From Asticcacaulis benevestitus DSM 16100 = ATCC BAA-896 (lineage in GTDB: Bacteria > Pseudomonadota > Alphaproteobacteria > Caulobacterales > Caulobacteraceae): a stretch of DNA of 33,212 nucleotides. Below the pieces are notes generated by a model, which worked only from the letters and a program-made list of their open reading frames with translations, searched no databases and was not told the origin of the DNA. Where the stretch lies: assembly GCF_000376105.1 (NCBI RefSeq), contig NZ_AQWM01000036.1, positions 1-33,212 of the forward strand. The letters are read 5' to 3'. The first letter of the stretch is position 1, and each line of letters starts with the position of its first letter. Position numbers and translations under genes: made by a program. This document shows positions 22,482 to 31,600 of the stretch, piece after piece.

Positions 22482-22871
22482 CTAAGCGAAGGTGGTATCG
22501 ATGGTGACGCCCTGTTTCAGCGTCTTGGTGACGGGGGTGCGTTCGGTCACCTGCGCCAGGCGTTCAAGCTGCTCAGGGCTGAAATCGCCATCGAGCTTGA
22601 CTGTGCGCTCGATGATCTCCTTGTCGCCTTCGCGGTAAAAATGCAGGGCCACGTCGATGCTGCGCAAGGTCCAGCCCTTGCGGTCAGCGTACATGCGCAA
22701 GGTAATCGCGGTGCAGGCGGCCAGGGATGAGAGCAGAAAATCGTAAGGCGCCAGACCCACATCCTTGCCGCCATTGCTGAACGGCTCATCGGCGAGCAGG
22801 GTGCGACCGGAGACCTTGATGGTGGTGGCGTAAGCATCGCCGGTGGAAATGTGGGCAGTGGCGCGGGCCAT
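22482..22871 (-). CDS. OsmC-like protein
   Basis: A 129-residue OsmC/Ohr-superfamily protein (FSNGGKDVGLAPYDFLLSSL, AACTAITLRMYADRKGW, VTERTPVTKTL). Family members reduce organic hydroperoxides with a pair of cysteines. Here the first cysteine is present (C53) but the second is replaced by threonine (T112, in the position of C in the usual CPVHRTL motif). It may therefore need another thiol partner or have lost peroxidase activity. It is the last of three same-strand genes after pirin and WrbA; the gap from wrbA is 101 bp and an AGGA precedes the start. Confidence 0.9.
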   Translation of the reverse strand: MARATAHISTGDAYATTIKVSGRTLLADEPFSNGGKDVGLAPYDFLLSSLAACTAITLRMYADRKGWTLRSIDVALHFYREGDKEIIERTVKLDGDFSPEQLERLAQVTERTPVTKTLKQGVTIDTTFA

Positions 22872-22972
22872 TGTGGAGATCCTGTGGATAAAGGGCGCGC
22901 CCTTATCGGACGCGCCCTGGAGATTTAAGTCTTGCTCAGCCTACTGTCGAGGCCGACGCTTAAGTTAAAATC

Positions 22973-23572
22973 TTAACCGTGCAGCTTGATGGCCGTTTCG
23001 GCGATCTTCTGGCCCTGATAACGGGCGCCGGTCAGTTCATTCTCGGTCGGCTGACGCGAACCGTCGCCGCCGGTGATGGTGGAGGCGCCGTAGGGGCTGC
23101 CACCGGTCACTTCATCCAGCGTCATCTGACCGGCGTGGCCATAGTCCATGCCGACCACGACCATACCGAAGTGCAGCAGCGAGGTGATGATTGAGAACAG
23201 GGTGGTTTCCTGACCGCCGTGTTGCGTGGCGGTCGCGGTGAAGGCGCCGCCGACCTTGCCGTGGAGCGCACCGCGCGCCCACAGGCCACCGGCCTGATCG
23301 AGGAAGGCGGCCATTTGCGAAGCGAGGCGACCAAAGCGCGTGCCGACGCCGATGATGACGGCGTCATAGTTTTCCAGGTCGGCGATGGTGGCGATCGGTG
23401 CTTCCTGATCAAGCTTGAAGTGCGCAGCCTTGGCTACGGCGTCCGGGGCGGTTTCGGGCACGCGCTTGATATCGACCTGGGCACCGGCGGCGCGGGCGCC
23501 TTCGGCCACGGCCTTAGCCATGGTTTCGATGTGACCATAGGACGAATAGTAGAGAACAAGAACCTTAGCCAT
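22973..23572 (-). CDS. wrbA: NAD(P)H:quinone oxidoreductase WrbA
   Basis: A 199-residue flavodoxin-like WrbA, the usual length. The FMN phosphate loop is at the N-terminus ([20 protein letters not shown]), followed by [40 protein letters not shown] and the C-terminal [19 protein letters not shown]. It forms a cytoplasmic tetramer and reduces quinones by two electrons, avoiding semiquinone radicals. It lies between pirin and OsmC-like genes on the same strand, 88 bp after pirin, with AAGGA upstream of its ATG. The set suggests a quinone/electrophile-stress operon under the divergent LysR regulator. Confidence 0.95.
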   Translation of the reverse strand: MAKVLVLYYSSYGHIETMAKAVAEGARAAGAQVDIKRVPETAPDAVAKAAHFKLDQEAPIATIADLENYDAVIIGVGTRFGRLASQMAAFLDQAGGLWARGALHGKVGGAFTATATQHGGQETTLFSIITSLLHFGMVVVGMDYGHAGQMTLDEVTGGSPYGASTITGGDGSRQPTENELTGARYQGQKIAETAIKLHG

Positions 23573-23660
23573 GATGATATTCCTTGAGTTTGAGGGGAGG
23601 GTTTAGAAGGTGTTGGTGATGAAAAGCGAGCAGAAAATGACAAGCGGCTTCAGTTGCGCC

Positions 23661-24527
23661 TTAGATAATCTGTCCCATGCGGCCGGCATAGTAGTCGCGA
23701 ACGGTACGTTCCATCTCGTCGATAGTGTTCATGACAAAGGGGCCATGCCGTACGATCGGGGCATCGAGCGGGTCGCCGCCGACGATCAGGATTTCACTGT
23801 CCTGATCGGCCTGCAGGGAAACCGTATCGCCCGCGCCGAAGCGCACGAGGTCGCCGGGCTCGACCGTCTGGCCAGGCAGAATGGCTGCGCCGGTCATGGT
23901 GTAGAGCGCCAGTTCCTGGGCGGTGTGGGTGTCGAGTGTAAGCGATCCGCCGGCTTTCAAGGACGCATGGATGACCACGGGATTGCCATGGCTGTCGAGC
24001 GGGCCGGCGACATCACCGACGTGACCAGCGATGATGCGAGCTTGGGCCTTATCGCCTTCGATCAGCGGAATGTCGCTGGCGAGGACATGCCGATAGGCCG
24101 GATCGTCGTGCTTTTTACCCTTGGGCATGTTGAGCCAGAGCTGGATGCCGTGGTTGCGGCCACCCGTGCGACGGATTTCGGCGTCGGGGCCTTCGTCATG
24201 GACGATGCCGCGGCCGGCGCGCATCCACTGGACTTCTCCGGGCTGCATGACGCTGGTATTGCCCAGACTGTCCTTATGGATACTGCGGCCTTCCAGCAGC
24301 AGGGTCAGGGTTTCAATGCCGGCGTGCGGATGGGCCGAGGCGCCCTTGGCCTCACCGGGCAGGAAGTCGATAGGGCCGAAATGATCGAGGAAGATGAAGG
24401 GACCGACCGCCTCATAAGCCTTGGCCGGAATGGCGCGGCGCACGTCAAAGCCGTCGCCTTCCAGGGTTCGGAAAGCGGTATGCGTGCTGGTGATAGAGCG
24501 CTCTCTGGTTTGGGTCAGGGTGGTCAC
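23661..24527 (-). CDS. Pirin family protein
   Basis: A 288-residue bicupin of the pirin family. The N-terminal cupin carries the metal-binding residues in ASAHPHAGIETLTLLLEG (the HxH...E/H pattern) and the later MQPGEVQWMRAGRGIVHDEG. The second cupin has lost these residues, as is usual. Related bacterial pirins have quercetin 2,3-dioxygenase activity, and others act as redox-dependent regulators. Translation starts with GTG at 24527 behind AAGGAGA. It is the first gene of the pirin-wrbA-osmC-like group and divergent from a LysR gene across 115 bp. Confidence 0.93.
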   Translation of the reverse strand: MTTLTQTRERSITSTHTAFRTLEGDGFDVRRAIPAKAYEAVGPFIFLDHFGPIDFLPGEAKGASAHPHAGIETLTLLLEGRSIHKDSLGNTSVMQPGEVQWMRAGRGIVHDEGPDAEIRRTGGRNHGIQLWLNMPKGKKHDDPAYRHVLASDIPLIEGDKAQARIIAGHVGDVAGPLDSHGNPVVIHASLKAGGSLTLDTHTAQELALYTMTGAAILPGQTVEPGDLVRFGAGDTVSLQADQDSEILIVGGDPLDAPIVRHGPFVMNTIDEMERTVRDYYAGRMGQII

Positions 24528-24561
24528 GATGGCAATCTCCTTGAAAAGGTGTCTGCGTGTT

Positions 24562-24634
24562 GTGTCGACACGTGATCTTTAAAACAATTACGTTGACCGG
24601 AAAATTAGTATAATTCAGAATGAACTTTTCAGAA
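24562..24634. promoter_or_regulatory. Divergent promoter region with palindrome, TATAAT and repeated TTCAGAA
   Basis: The 115-bp gap between pirin and LysR genes contains a perfect palindrome GTGTCGACAC (24562-24571), a perfect TATAAT (24609-24614) for the LysR direction, an overlapping TATACT on the opposite strand (24612-24607), and two direct copies of TTCAGAA (24614-24620 and 24628-24634). Overlapping divergent promoters with such sites are typical for LysR control of a neighbouring operon. No good -35 was found for either direction. Confidence 0.45.
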
Positions 24635-24642
24635 ATTTAGAT

Positions 24643-25539
24643 ATGTCAAATCCCGGTACGCCGACACTCGATCAATTGCAGGTGCTGCTCTGTGTGGTGG
24701 AAACCGGTAGTTTCGCTGCCGCCGCCCGTCGGCTGAACCGTGCCACCTCGGCGATTAGCTACGCCATCGATCATCTCGAACTTCAGCTCGGCCTGCCGCT
24801 GTTCGATCGCGTCGGCACGCGCAAGCCCGAACTGACCGAGGCCGGCAAGGCGGTACTGGCGGAGGCGCGCACGGTCACCCACGGTGTTGATATAATGCGT
24901 GCGCGCGTGAAAGGTCTGCTGGAAGGTCTGGAGGCGGAGGTCTCCATCGCGGTTGATGTCATGCTGCCGACAGCGCGCCTGGTCGATGCCTTGCAGGCGT
25001 TTCAGGTCTCCTTTCCGACCATCCCTTTGCGCCTCCACGTCGAAGCGCTGGGCGCGATCAGCCAACTGGTGCTTGAGAAGGCGGCGGTCATCGGCATCAG
25101 TGGTCCGCTCAAGACCACGGTTGAAGGACTGGATCGCCGCTACATCGGTGCGGTGCGCCTGGTGCCGGTGGCGGCGCCCTTTCACCCGTTGGCGCGTCAT
25201 GGCAAAAAATCACCTGGCGATGCGCGCAGTCATATCCAGCTTGTCCTGACCGATCGCTCCAATGTGACGGCGGGTCAGGACTTTGGCGTCATCGGCGTCA
25301 AGACCTGGCGGCTGGCCGATCTCGGTTCAAAGCACGCCCTGCTGCTGGCGGGTGTCGGCTGGGGTTCGATGCCGGAGGCCATGGTGCGCGGCGATATCGA
25401 AGCCGGCCGGCTCGTGCCGCTCGACCTGCCCGATTGGCACGTCAATACCTATGATATGCACGCCATTTATCGCACCGACACCCCGCCGGGCCCGGCGGCG
25501 CTGTGGCTGATCGAACGTTTCTCGGGGCAAGTCGCTTAG
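24643..25539 (+). CDS. LysR-family regulator of the pirin-wrbA-osmC cluster
   Basis: A 298-residue LysR-type regulator. The winged helix is at residues about 8-65 (LDQLQVLLCVVETGSFAAAA, RRLNRATSAISYAIDHLELQ, LPLFDR) and the effector domain about 95-290 (EVSIAVDVMLPTARLVDALQ, GWGSMPEAMV). It belongs to the YhaJ/AaeR-like branch that often controls divergent pirin and quinone-stress genes. The start at ATG 24643 has almost no Shine-Dalgarno. The divergent arrangement and the palindromic sites in the gap support control of pirin, wrbA and the OsmC-like gene, probably in response to an aromatic or quinone inducer. Confidence 0.92.
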   Translation: MSNPGTPTLDQLQVLLCVVETGSFAAAARRLNRATSAISYAIDHLELQLGLPLFDRVGTRKPELTEAGKAVLAEARTVTHGVDIMRARVKGLLEGLEAEVSIAVDVMLPTARLVDALQAFQVSFPTIPLRLHVEALGAISQLVLEKAAVIGISGPLKTTVEGLDRRYIGAVRLVPVAAPFHPLARHGKKSPGDARSHIQLVLTDRSNVTAGQDFGVIGVKTWRLADLGSKHALLLAGVGWGSMPEAMVRGDIEAGRLVPLDLPDWHVNTYDMHAIYRTDTPPGPAALWLIERFSGQVA

Positions 25540-26002
25540 CATATGCATGCCCTGGAGTAGCCTCATCATGGGCGGGTTAATGCCTCGCCAGCGAGGTCAA
25601 GGTCGATAGCGTCGGTGTGAAAGGTGAGCGTAAAATTATCGGAGTCCCAAGGGATAGGTATATCGATTAGAGATTCAAAATGAATGGCATTGAGCGTGTC
25701 GTTCTTAATGTCGTTTCTCAAAAGTGGATGTGATCGCATCGCCGTCCCACAGGATCCATATTTGTGAGAAACTCATGGGCCATCATCGCAAGAATGCTTG
25801 AGAATACCTCAAGTCGATGCTTGAGAATGGCTCCAAGCTTTTCATGTTCGCGCCACGGCGCATTGGGAAGTCAATCGTAAGATAGGGCTATAAAAGACAA
25901 AATCACCAATCAATATTCCCCAGACTATACGTGAACGCTCTGTGCCGATAGTTCTGAGACATGAACCTGATTAACCCTAATAAATATAAGGGCGGCGTCC
26001 CA
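25540..26002. other. Gene-free stretch with a short repeat
   Basis: No convincing gene is seen on either strand. The DNA is less GC-rich than the flanking genes. GCTTGAGAAT occurs twice (25796-25805 and 25819-25828), and an inverted CTCAAG (25808-25813) forms a small hairpin with the first copy. The end of the hldE-gmhB transcript must lie at its right edge. Confidence 0.5.
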
Positions 26003-26014
26003 TCACGTGACGCC
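25994..26014 (-). terminator. Possible terminator of the hldE-gmhB operon
   Basis: GGCGTC and GACGCC form a 6-bp stem with a 9-base loop that overlaps the gmhB stop codon. Downstream on the minus strand follows an AT-rich run (TTATATTTATT) but no pure U-tract. This is a weak candidate. Confidence 0.3.
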
Positions 26015-26551
26015 ATTGTCAAGAGATCTGGCGATTGAGGCAATATCAGGGAAGACCTCAAAGCCTTGACTTAGCGCCCATGGAAGATGCGTATCTGCGT
26101 GGCCGCTACTGACGAGGAAGCCTCGCATCCCGAGGTTGGCGGCAAGGAGCAGGTCTGTATCCTTGTCGCCAATCATGATCGACGTGGGCAGATCAATCAT
26201 GAAGGCGCTTGATGCCTGCTCCACGAGGCCAGGCATGGGCTTGCGGCAGTGGCACAAGGCTTCGGGGGCGTGTGGACATAAATAAAAGGCTGCAATATCA
26301 ATGCCCTGGATGCGCAACATGTCATCAATACGTTGGTTTACAGAAAGGGCCGCCGTCTCTGTGAAGTATCCGCGGCCTATGCCCGACTGATTGGTAAGAA
26401 CGATAAGGCGAAAACCCTGCGCAGACAGCGCCTTAAGGCCCTGCGCGACCCCGGGCAGAAGCACGGCCTGGTTTGGATCTGAGAGGTAGTTGCGCTCCTC
26501 GATCAAGGTACCGTCCCGGTCAAGAAAAGCGCAGCGCTGACGTTCAGACAT
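26003..26551 (-). CDS. gmhB: D-glycero-D-manno-heptose 1,7-bisphosphate 7-phosphatase
   Basis: A 182-residue HAD-superfamily phosphatase of the GmhB/HisB type. Catalytic motif I is FLDRDGTLIEE (near residue 10), motif II LTNQSGIGRGYF, the zinc-binding cluster CPHAPEALCHCRKPMPG and motif IV MIGDKDTDLLLA. It removes the 7-phosphate of heptose bisphosphate in ADP-heptose synthesis for the LPS core. The start at 26551 (MSERQRCAF) is chosen because family members begin here; it overlaps the hldE stop by 8 bp, indicating coupling. The frame is open further upstream inside hldE, but that part is not conserved-looking. Confidence 0.92.
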   Translation of the reverse strand: MSERQRCAFLDRDGTLIEERNYLSDPNQAVLLPGVAQGLKALSAQGFRLIVLTNQSGIGRGYFTETAALSVNQRIDDMLRIQGIDIAAFYLCPHAPEALCHCRKPMPGLVEQASSAFMIDLPTSIMIGDKDTDLLLAANLGMRGFLVSSGHADTHLPWALSQGFEVFPDIASIARSLDNGVT

Positions 26552-28031
26552 GCGACCCGCCGCGCTTAGCCCTTTCAATTGTGTTGGATGAGGCCTTGCC
26601 GGGTACGAGTTGGGCCAACAAAACCTTACCTTGGTGAGCCAAGACGAAGTCGGCGCCAACGACGGTCTCCAGCGTATAGTCAGCCCCTTTCACAAGCACA
26701 TCAGGTTTGATGGCCATAATCAGCTCAAGGGGGGTGTCGTCCTCGAAGATGACAACCGCATCCACGGCGCCCAATGCCGAAAGAACGATAGCGCGGTCGT
26801 CCTCACTGTTTATGGGCCTGTCCGCGCCTTTAAGACGTCGCACCGAGGCATCACTGTTGAGACCTACGATCAGGCAGTCGCAATGATCGCGTGCGTACAT
26901 CAACAAGGAGATGTGACCGGGATGCAGAATGTCGAAACATCCGTTGGTGAAGCCGACGACCTTGCCTTCTCTGCGCCGGGTTCTCGCATAGCGCTCCGCC
27001 TCTGCCGGCGTCAGCATGATCGGCGTGCCTTTGCGCGCGCCGCGCTCCCCCTCCAAGGCAAGGATAAGTTCGTCCGGTGAGGTGGTCGCTGTGCCGCGTT
27101 TGCCGACCACGATCCCGGCGGCGGCGTTCGCCATGTGCGCCGCCTCTGCCATATCTGTTCCACAGGCCATCGCCGCCGCCAGAGTAGCGATGACGGTGTC
27201 TCCGGCGCCGGCGACGTCAAATACCTCAGTGACCCGGCTGCGAATATGAAGAAGCGATCCGTCATGTGACAGAAGGGTCATCCCCTGTTCACCACGCGTA
27301 ATCAAAACGCCTGTGGCCTGGCTGGCCCCGAGGTAAAACTGAGCGGCCGCTTCGGCTTTTTCATCCGTATCCGGATAGATGCCGCAGGCATCCCTTGCTT
27401 CCTGGGCGTTGGGCGTTATGAGCGTGGCGCCGGTATATCTGCTAAGGTCTGGTGATTTCGGATCGATGATGACGGGTACGTTCAGGCTGCGGGCGCGTTG
27501 AATCGCCTGACCCAGCAAGCCCTCCGTCAAGACCCCTTTGGCGTAATCGGACAGAACCAGAGCCTTATGTTTGGGCAGATGCTCTATGACGGCTGAAAGA
27601 CATGCGGCTTCAGACAGGGAAGAAATAGCTGTCGTGACCTCCTGGTCGACGCGCAGCAAGTGATGGCCACGCACCCCAAACCGTGTTTTCACGGTCGTTG
27701 GCCGATCCTCTGCCACCACCATAATGGAATCGATGTCGCTGTTTTCAGCCAGGGTTTCCAAGAGCGTGGTTGCGGCCTCATCCTTGCCGATGACACCTAT
27801 AAGCGTGCAATGGCCTCCCAGGGCGCTGATGTTGCGTGCGACATTCGCAGCGCCACCCGGCACGATCGTCTCGCCTTGATAATGAAATACCGGCGAGGCG
27901 CTTTCCGGGGAAATCCTTGACACCCGACCTTCAACAAAGCGGTCCATCATGATGTCGCCGAGACAGAGCACCTTGGCATAGGTCAAGGCCTTGACCTGTG
28001 CCGCGAGGCCTTGCGTATCGTCGATGGACAT
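26544..28031 (-). CDS. hldE: Bifunctional heptose-7-phosphate kinase / heptose-1-phosphate adenylyltransferase
   Basis: A 495-residue fusion, the usual HldE size. Residues 1-330 form the ribokinase-like kinase (GDIMMDRFVEGRVSRISPES, PGGAANVARNISALGG and the catalytic VFDVAGAGDTVIATLA). Residues about 350-490 form the cytidylyltransferase-fold adenylyltransferase (GFTNGCFDILHPGHISLL with the HPGH nucleotide site, NSDASVRRLKG, KGADY). It makes ADP-heptose in the cytoplasm for the lipopolysaccharide core. The start has AAGGAG 6 nt upstream. It forms an operon with gmhB; the isomerase and epimerase genes are not in the window. Confidence 0.96.
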   Translation of the reverse strand: MSIDDTQGLAAQVKALTYAKVLCLGDIMMDRFVEGRVSRISPESASPVFHYQGETIVPGGAANVARNISALGGHCTLIGVIGKDEAATTLLETLAENSDIDSIMVVAEDRPTTVKTRFGVRGHHLLRVDQEVTTAISSLSEAACLSAVIEHLPKHKALVLSDYAKGVLTEGLLGQAIQRARSLNVPVIIDPKSPDLSRYTGATLITPNAQEARDACGIYPDTDEKAEAAAQFYLGASQATGVLITRGEQGMTLLSHDGSLLHIRSRVTEVFDVAGAGDTVIATLAAAMACGTDMAEAAHMANAAAGIVVGKRGTATTSPDELILALEGERGARKGTPIMLTPAEAERYARTRRREGKVVGFTNGCFDILHPGHISLLMYARDHCDCLIVGLNSDASVRRLKGADRPINSEDDRAIVLSALGAVDAVVIFEDDTPLELIMAIKPDVLVKGADYTLETVVGADFVLAHQGKVLLAQLVPGKASSNTIERAKRGGSHV

Positions 28032-28650
28032 TGGCGCTCCTTTAAAGACTCCGCAGAGCCCGATCCAATGTCAGGGCGCGCGGTTATGGGGCAAAGATTG
28101 CGCTTCTCGGGCGGCAAACCATCACCTAGCGTCTGAGTTGGCATAAAAGGCCGGGTGGATCAAGCGCATGCCAGTCTGTCAAAACGGCACGAAGAGAGGC
28201 CCACAACCCGACTTCACAGATCTCGGCTACAGCTCTTGGTAACCAGCCACGTGAATCGATGTGATTCGTTTTGACGCTTGAGAGTGCGAAATGACCTGTC
28301 GCTCCGGGTCTATCAAAACACGCGCGGTGGTACGACGATAACGCGCCTTAAATTTGTTTGAAAAATATCCTTATAATCAATGATATGTGGTCGTTTCTGG
28401 TGCTGCGGTCACAAGGCCTTTCCCAGAATTTCTATCGTGCTGAGCTTTTTTTTGCATCCGCCTTGTCAAGGCTTGGCCGCCTCTCTACTGCGGACGGCAC
28501 TCAGGTGGTGATTTTTGTCGAGCCTGAAGCAATCTATTAATGAAATATGACCTATTGGATATCCCAACACGCACTGTTGTTATCTGCCAATACAGCGGCT
28601 GCGCAAGCTATAAAATCCTTTGTCCCTGTGCGTAATTAAGAGTTTCTGGA
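28032..28650. other. Long intergenic region before the giant surface-protein gene
   Basis: These 619 bases carry no convincing gene. A 60-codon open frame with a non-ATG start lies at 28358-28540 but lacks a ribosome site and family features. A small inverted repeat GAATC-GATGT-GATTC lies at 28253-28267. Two divergent promoters, for hldE and for the repeat protein, should lie here but I could not place them. Confidence 0.5.
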
Positions 28651-31600
28651 ATGCACCTGATTGTTCATCAACGACGCGTTACGGTTAGCCAGAGCCTGTC
28701 GAAATCGCTGTTGAACAGTTGCGCCGCCATGGCTTTGGCGTTGGCGCCTGCCGTCGTGACTGTAGGCGTGACGCTCGCACCTACCTCTCAGGCTCAAGCC
28801 CAGACCAAGACGTTGCCGGGGACCAGTTCGGGCATCACACTCAGTAATTATCCCGGATACACCAGCTTTCTGATCACGCCATCAACGACGGACAGTGCTA
28901 TTTCCGGCAGCGCTGTCGCCGGCAGCGGTGCCAATATCTGGACCCTGACCAACCAGGGCACGGTTACCGGCAATTCTGTCCCTGGTATTTCCTTCGACGG
29001 CGGCGGGCTGGTGACCAATAGCGGCACGAGCTCGCTGATCTCCGGCTCTAACGGCGTGAACATTTTAGGTGCCCCAGGCACCGTGGTGAACGAAGGCGTG
29101 ATCACCGCCAGCAACAGGGGCATCTATTTTGATTCCGGCGGCACGGTCACCAACTCCGGCACCTCAGCATCGATCACCGCCGGCGGGTACGGCATCTATA
29201 TCAGGAATGCCGCCGGCACCGTCACCAATTCCGGCACCATCCGCAGCACGGGAAACCAGGCGGTCTACATCTATGCCGGCGGCGGCAGTGTCATCAATGC
29301 CGAATCAGGCGTGATCTCCGGCGCCCCGGGCGGTGTCAATATTGGCGGATCCTTCTCAGGTGATGCCACGCTCACCAACAGCGGCCGCATCGTAACCACC
29401 GCGGGGTGGGGCGGTTCGATCAGCCGGGGGACAATCACCAATAACGCGCCGGGTTCTGTGTCTGGCAGCGGAACCATTTCGGGGTACGGCGGCGTTCAGC
29501 TGGGTGGCGGTACCGTCGTCAACAGTGGCGCCATCATTGCCACGGGGACCTCCACCGGTAACGATTCGAGCGGCGTGTTCGGGTTCTCGCCCGGCCCCGT
29601 CGCCGTGGTCAACAATGCATCCGGCACCATTGTCAGTACCGCCTATGGCATCAATCTCGCCGCGGGTGGCACGCTCACCAACGCAGGCACCGTGTCCGCG
29701 ACCGGTACGGCCGGCGTCGCGGTCAAGGTGAGCGGTGCTGCCACAATCTCCAACACCGGGACGATCCTGGGCGGTTCGTCAGGCACGGGGGTTAACCTCA
29801 CCGCCGGCGGAAATGTCACTAACACGGGGGCAAGTGCGCTCATTTCCGCGGGCCTCGGCGTACAAATTTCGGGCAGCGGCACGCTGATCAATAGCGGTAC
29901 CATCGTTGGCAATTCCGGCACCGCGATGCGCTTTGTCGGCAACGCAGACAATTTCGTGCAACTGCTGGCGGGCGCTGTCTTCACCGGCGTGGTGGATGCG
30001 GGCGCGGGTGCCGATACTCTGGAGTTCGGCGGCACGGCGGCCGCCAATTTCAACGGGCTGGGCGGCTCAGACTTTATCAATTTCGAGGGGGCCAGGGTGT
30101 TGTCTGGCGCCAACTGGACCTTCACTGGCATCAATTCGGTCGCCTCGTCCGTGTCCATGACCAACATGGGCAACTTAACCGTTGCCTCTGCTGGCACCTT
30201 GACCAATTCCGGATCCTTCACCAACGCCGGCACGCTGACCGCCACTGGCACCCTGATCAACGCGAACAGCATGACCAATTTCGGCAGCATCGCTGGTGCC
30301 GTCACACTGACCGGCACAGGCGTGCTGACGAACAGTGCGACAGGCACCATCACCGGTCCTGCGACCGGCGTCGGCGTCTTTGGTTTTGCGGGAGCCTCGG
30401 GCCCCGTCCACAATGAAGGGACGATAACCGGCTACGAAGCCGTCTGGATGGACGGCGGCGGCATCGTCAATAACGTCGGGACCGGGTCGCAGCTTATCGG
30501 CTCGTATATCGGTGTGGTCGGCTTCAGCGGCGCGGTCACCGTGACCAATGCCGGAACCATCCGGGCAACCACGCTGTCCACCGCAGCCAGCCACGCCTAC
30601 GGCATCTATGCGCGAGCGGGCGGCACCATCACCAATTCCGGCAGCGCGTCGCTGATCTCGTCTGTGGACATGGGCATCGGCTCCGGCTCCTTCGGGGCCA
30701 ACGTGGTGAACAACCAGGGCCAGATCATCGGCACCAACTATGGCGTCTGGCTGACCAACGGCACCTTCAACAACACCATCACCAATAGCGGCACCATCTC
30801 TGGCGGCACCAAGGCGGTGGCCTTGGGCGCCGGCGATGATCTGCTGACGTTGCAGGCCGGAGCCACCTTCATCGGCGTGGTGGATGGCGGGGGCGGCACC
30901 AATACCATGGCCTTCGACGGCACCGGCGGCAGCTTCACCGGCCTAGGCGGCGCCAGCTTCACCAATTTCGGGCTGGTTCAGGTCAATTCTGGTGGCAGTT
31001 GGGCCTTTACCGGTGCCAATACCATCGCATCAGGCGTCTCGCTCACCAACAGCGGCACTTTGGCCAATAGCGGCACGCTCAACAATGCTGGCTTGCTGGT
31101 CACCACGTCCGGTGCGCTGAACAATAGCGGCTTACTGACCAATAGCGGCAGTATCTCCGGGGCGGTCACGCTGACTGGCGCCGGCACGCTGATCAATAGC
31201 GGCACCATCACCGGCACGGCCACCAACGGCGTGCGCTCGAACGGCGGCGGCAACATCATCGGCAATGACGCCACGGGCCGGATCACCGGCGTCGGCTATG
31301 GCGTGATGATGTTCGGCGGCACGCTCACCAATTCCGGCACCATCCGCGCCACGGGCACCAGCGGCGTCGGCACCTACAGCTTCAACACCGACACCGTCAC
31401 CAATGTGGGCACATCGGCGCGGATCGAAGGCGCGATGACCGGGGTGCAGTTGCGCAATGCCGGCTCGCTGCTGCGCAACGAAGGCACCATCCTCGGCACC
31501 GCCGGCTACGGCGCCGACCAGACCACCAACGGCACCATCGTCAACTTCGGCTCGGCCGCGCTGATCAGCGGCGGCCTGGGTGGCGTATTGATCTCGAATG

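Noticed and set aside
24593-24614. TTGACC/TATAAT as a sigma-70 promoter pair for the LysR gene
   Set aside because: The two elements are only 10 bp apart, too close for a functional -35/-10 pair; only the TATAAT is kept.
28358-28540. 60-codon frame before the giant gene
   Set aside because: Non-ATG start, no ribosome site and no recognisable family; kept only as a note in the intergenic entry.
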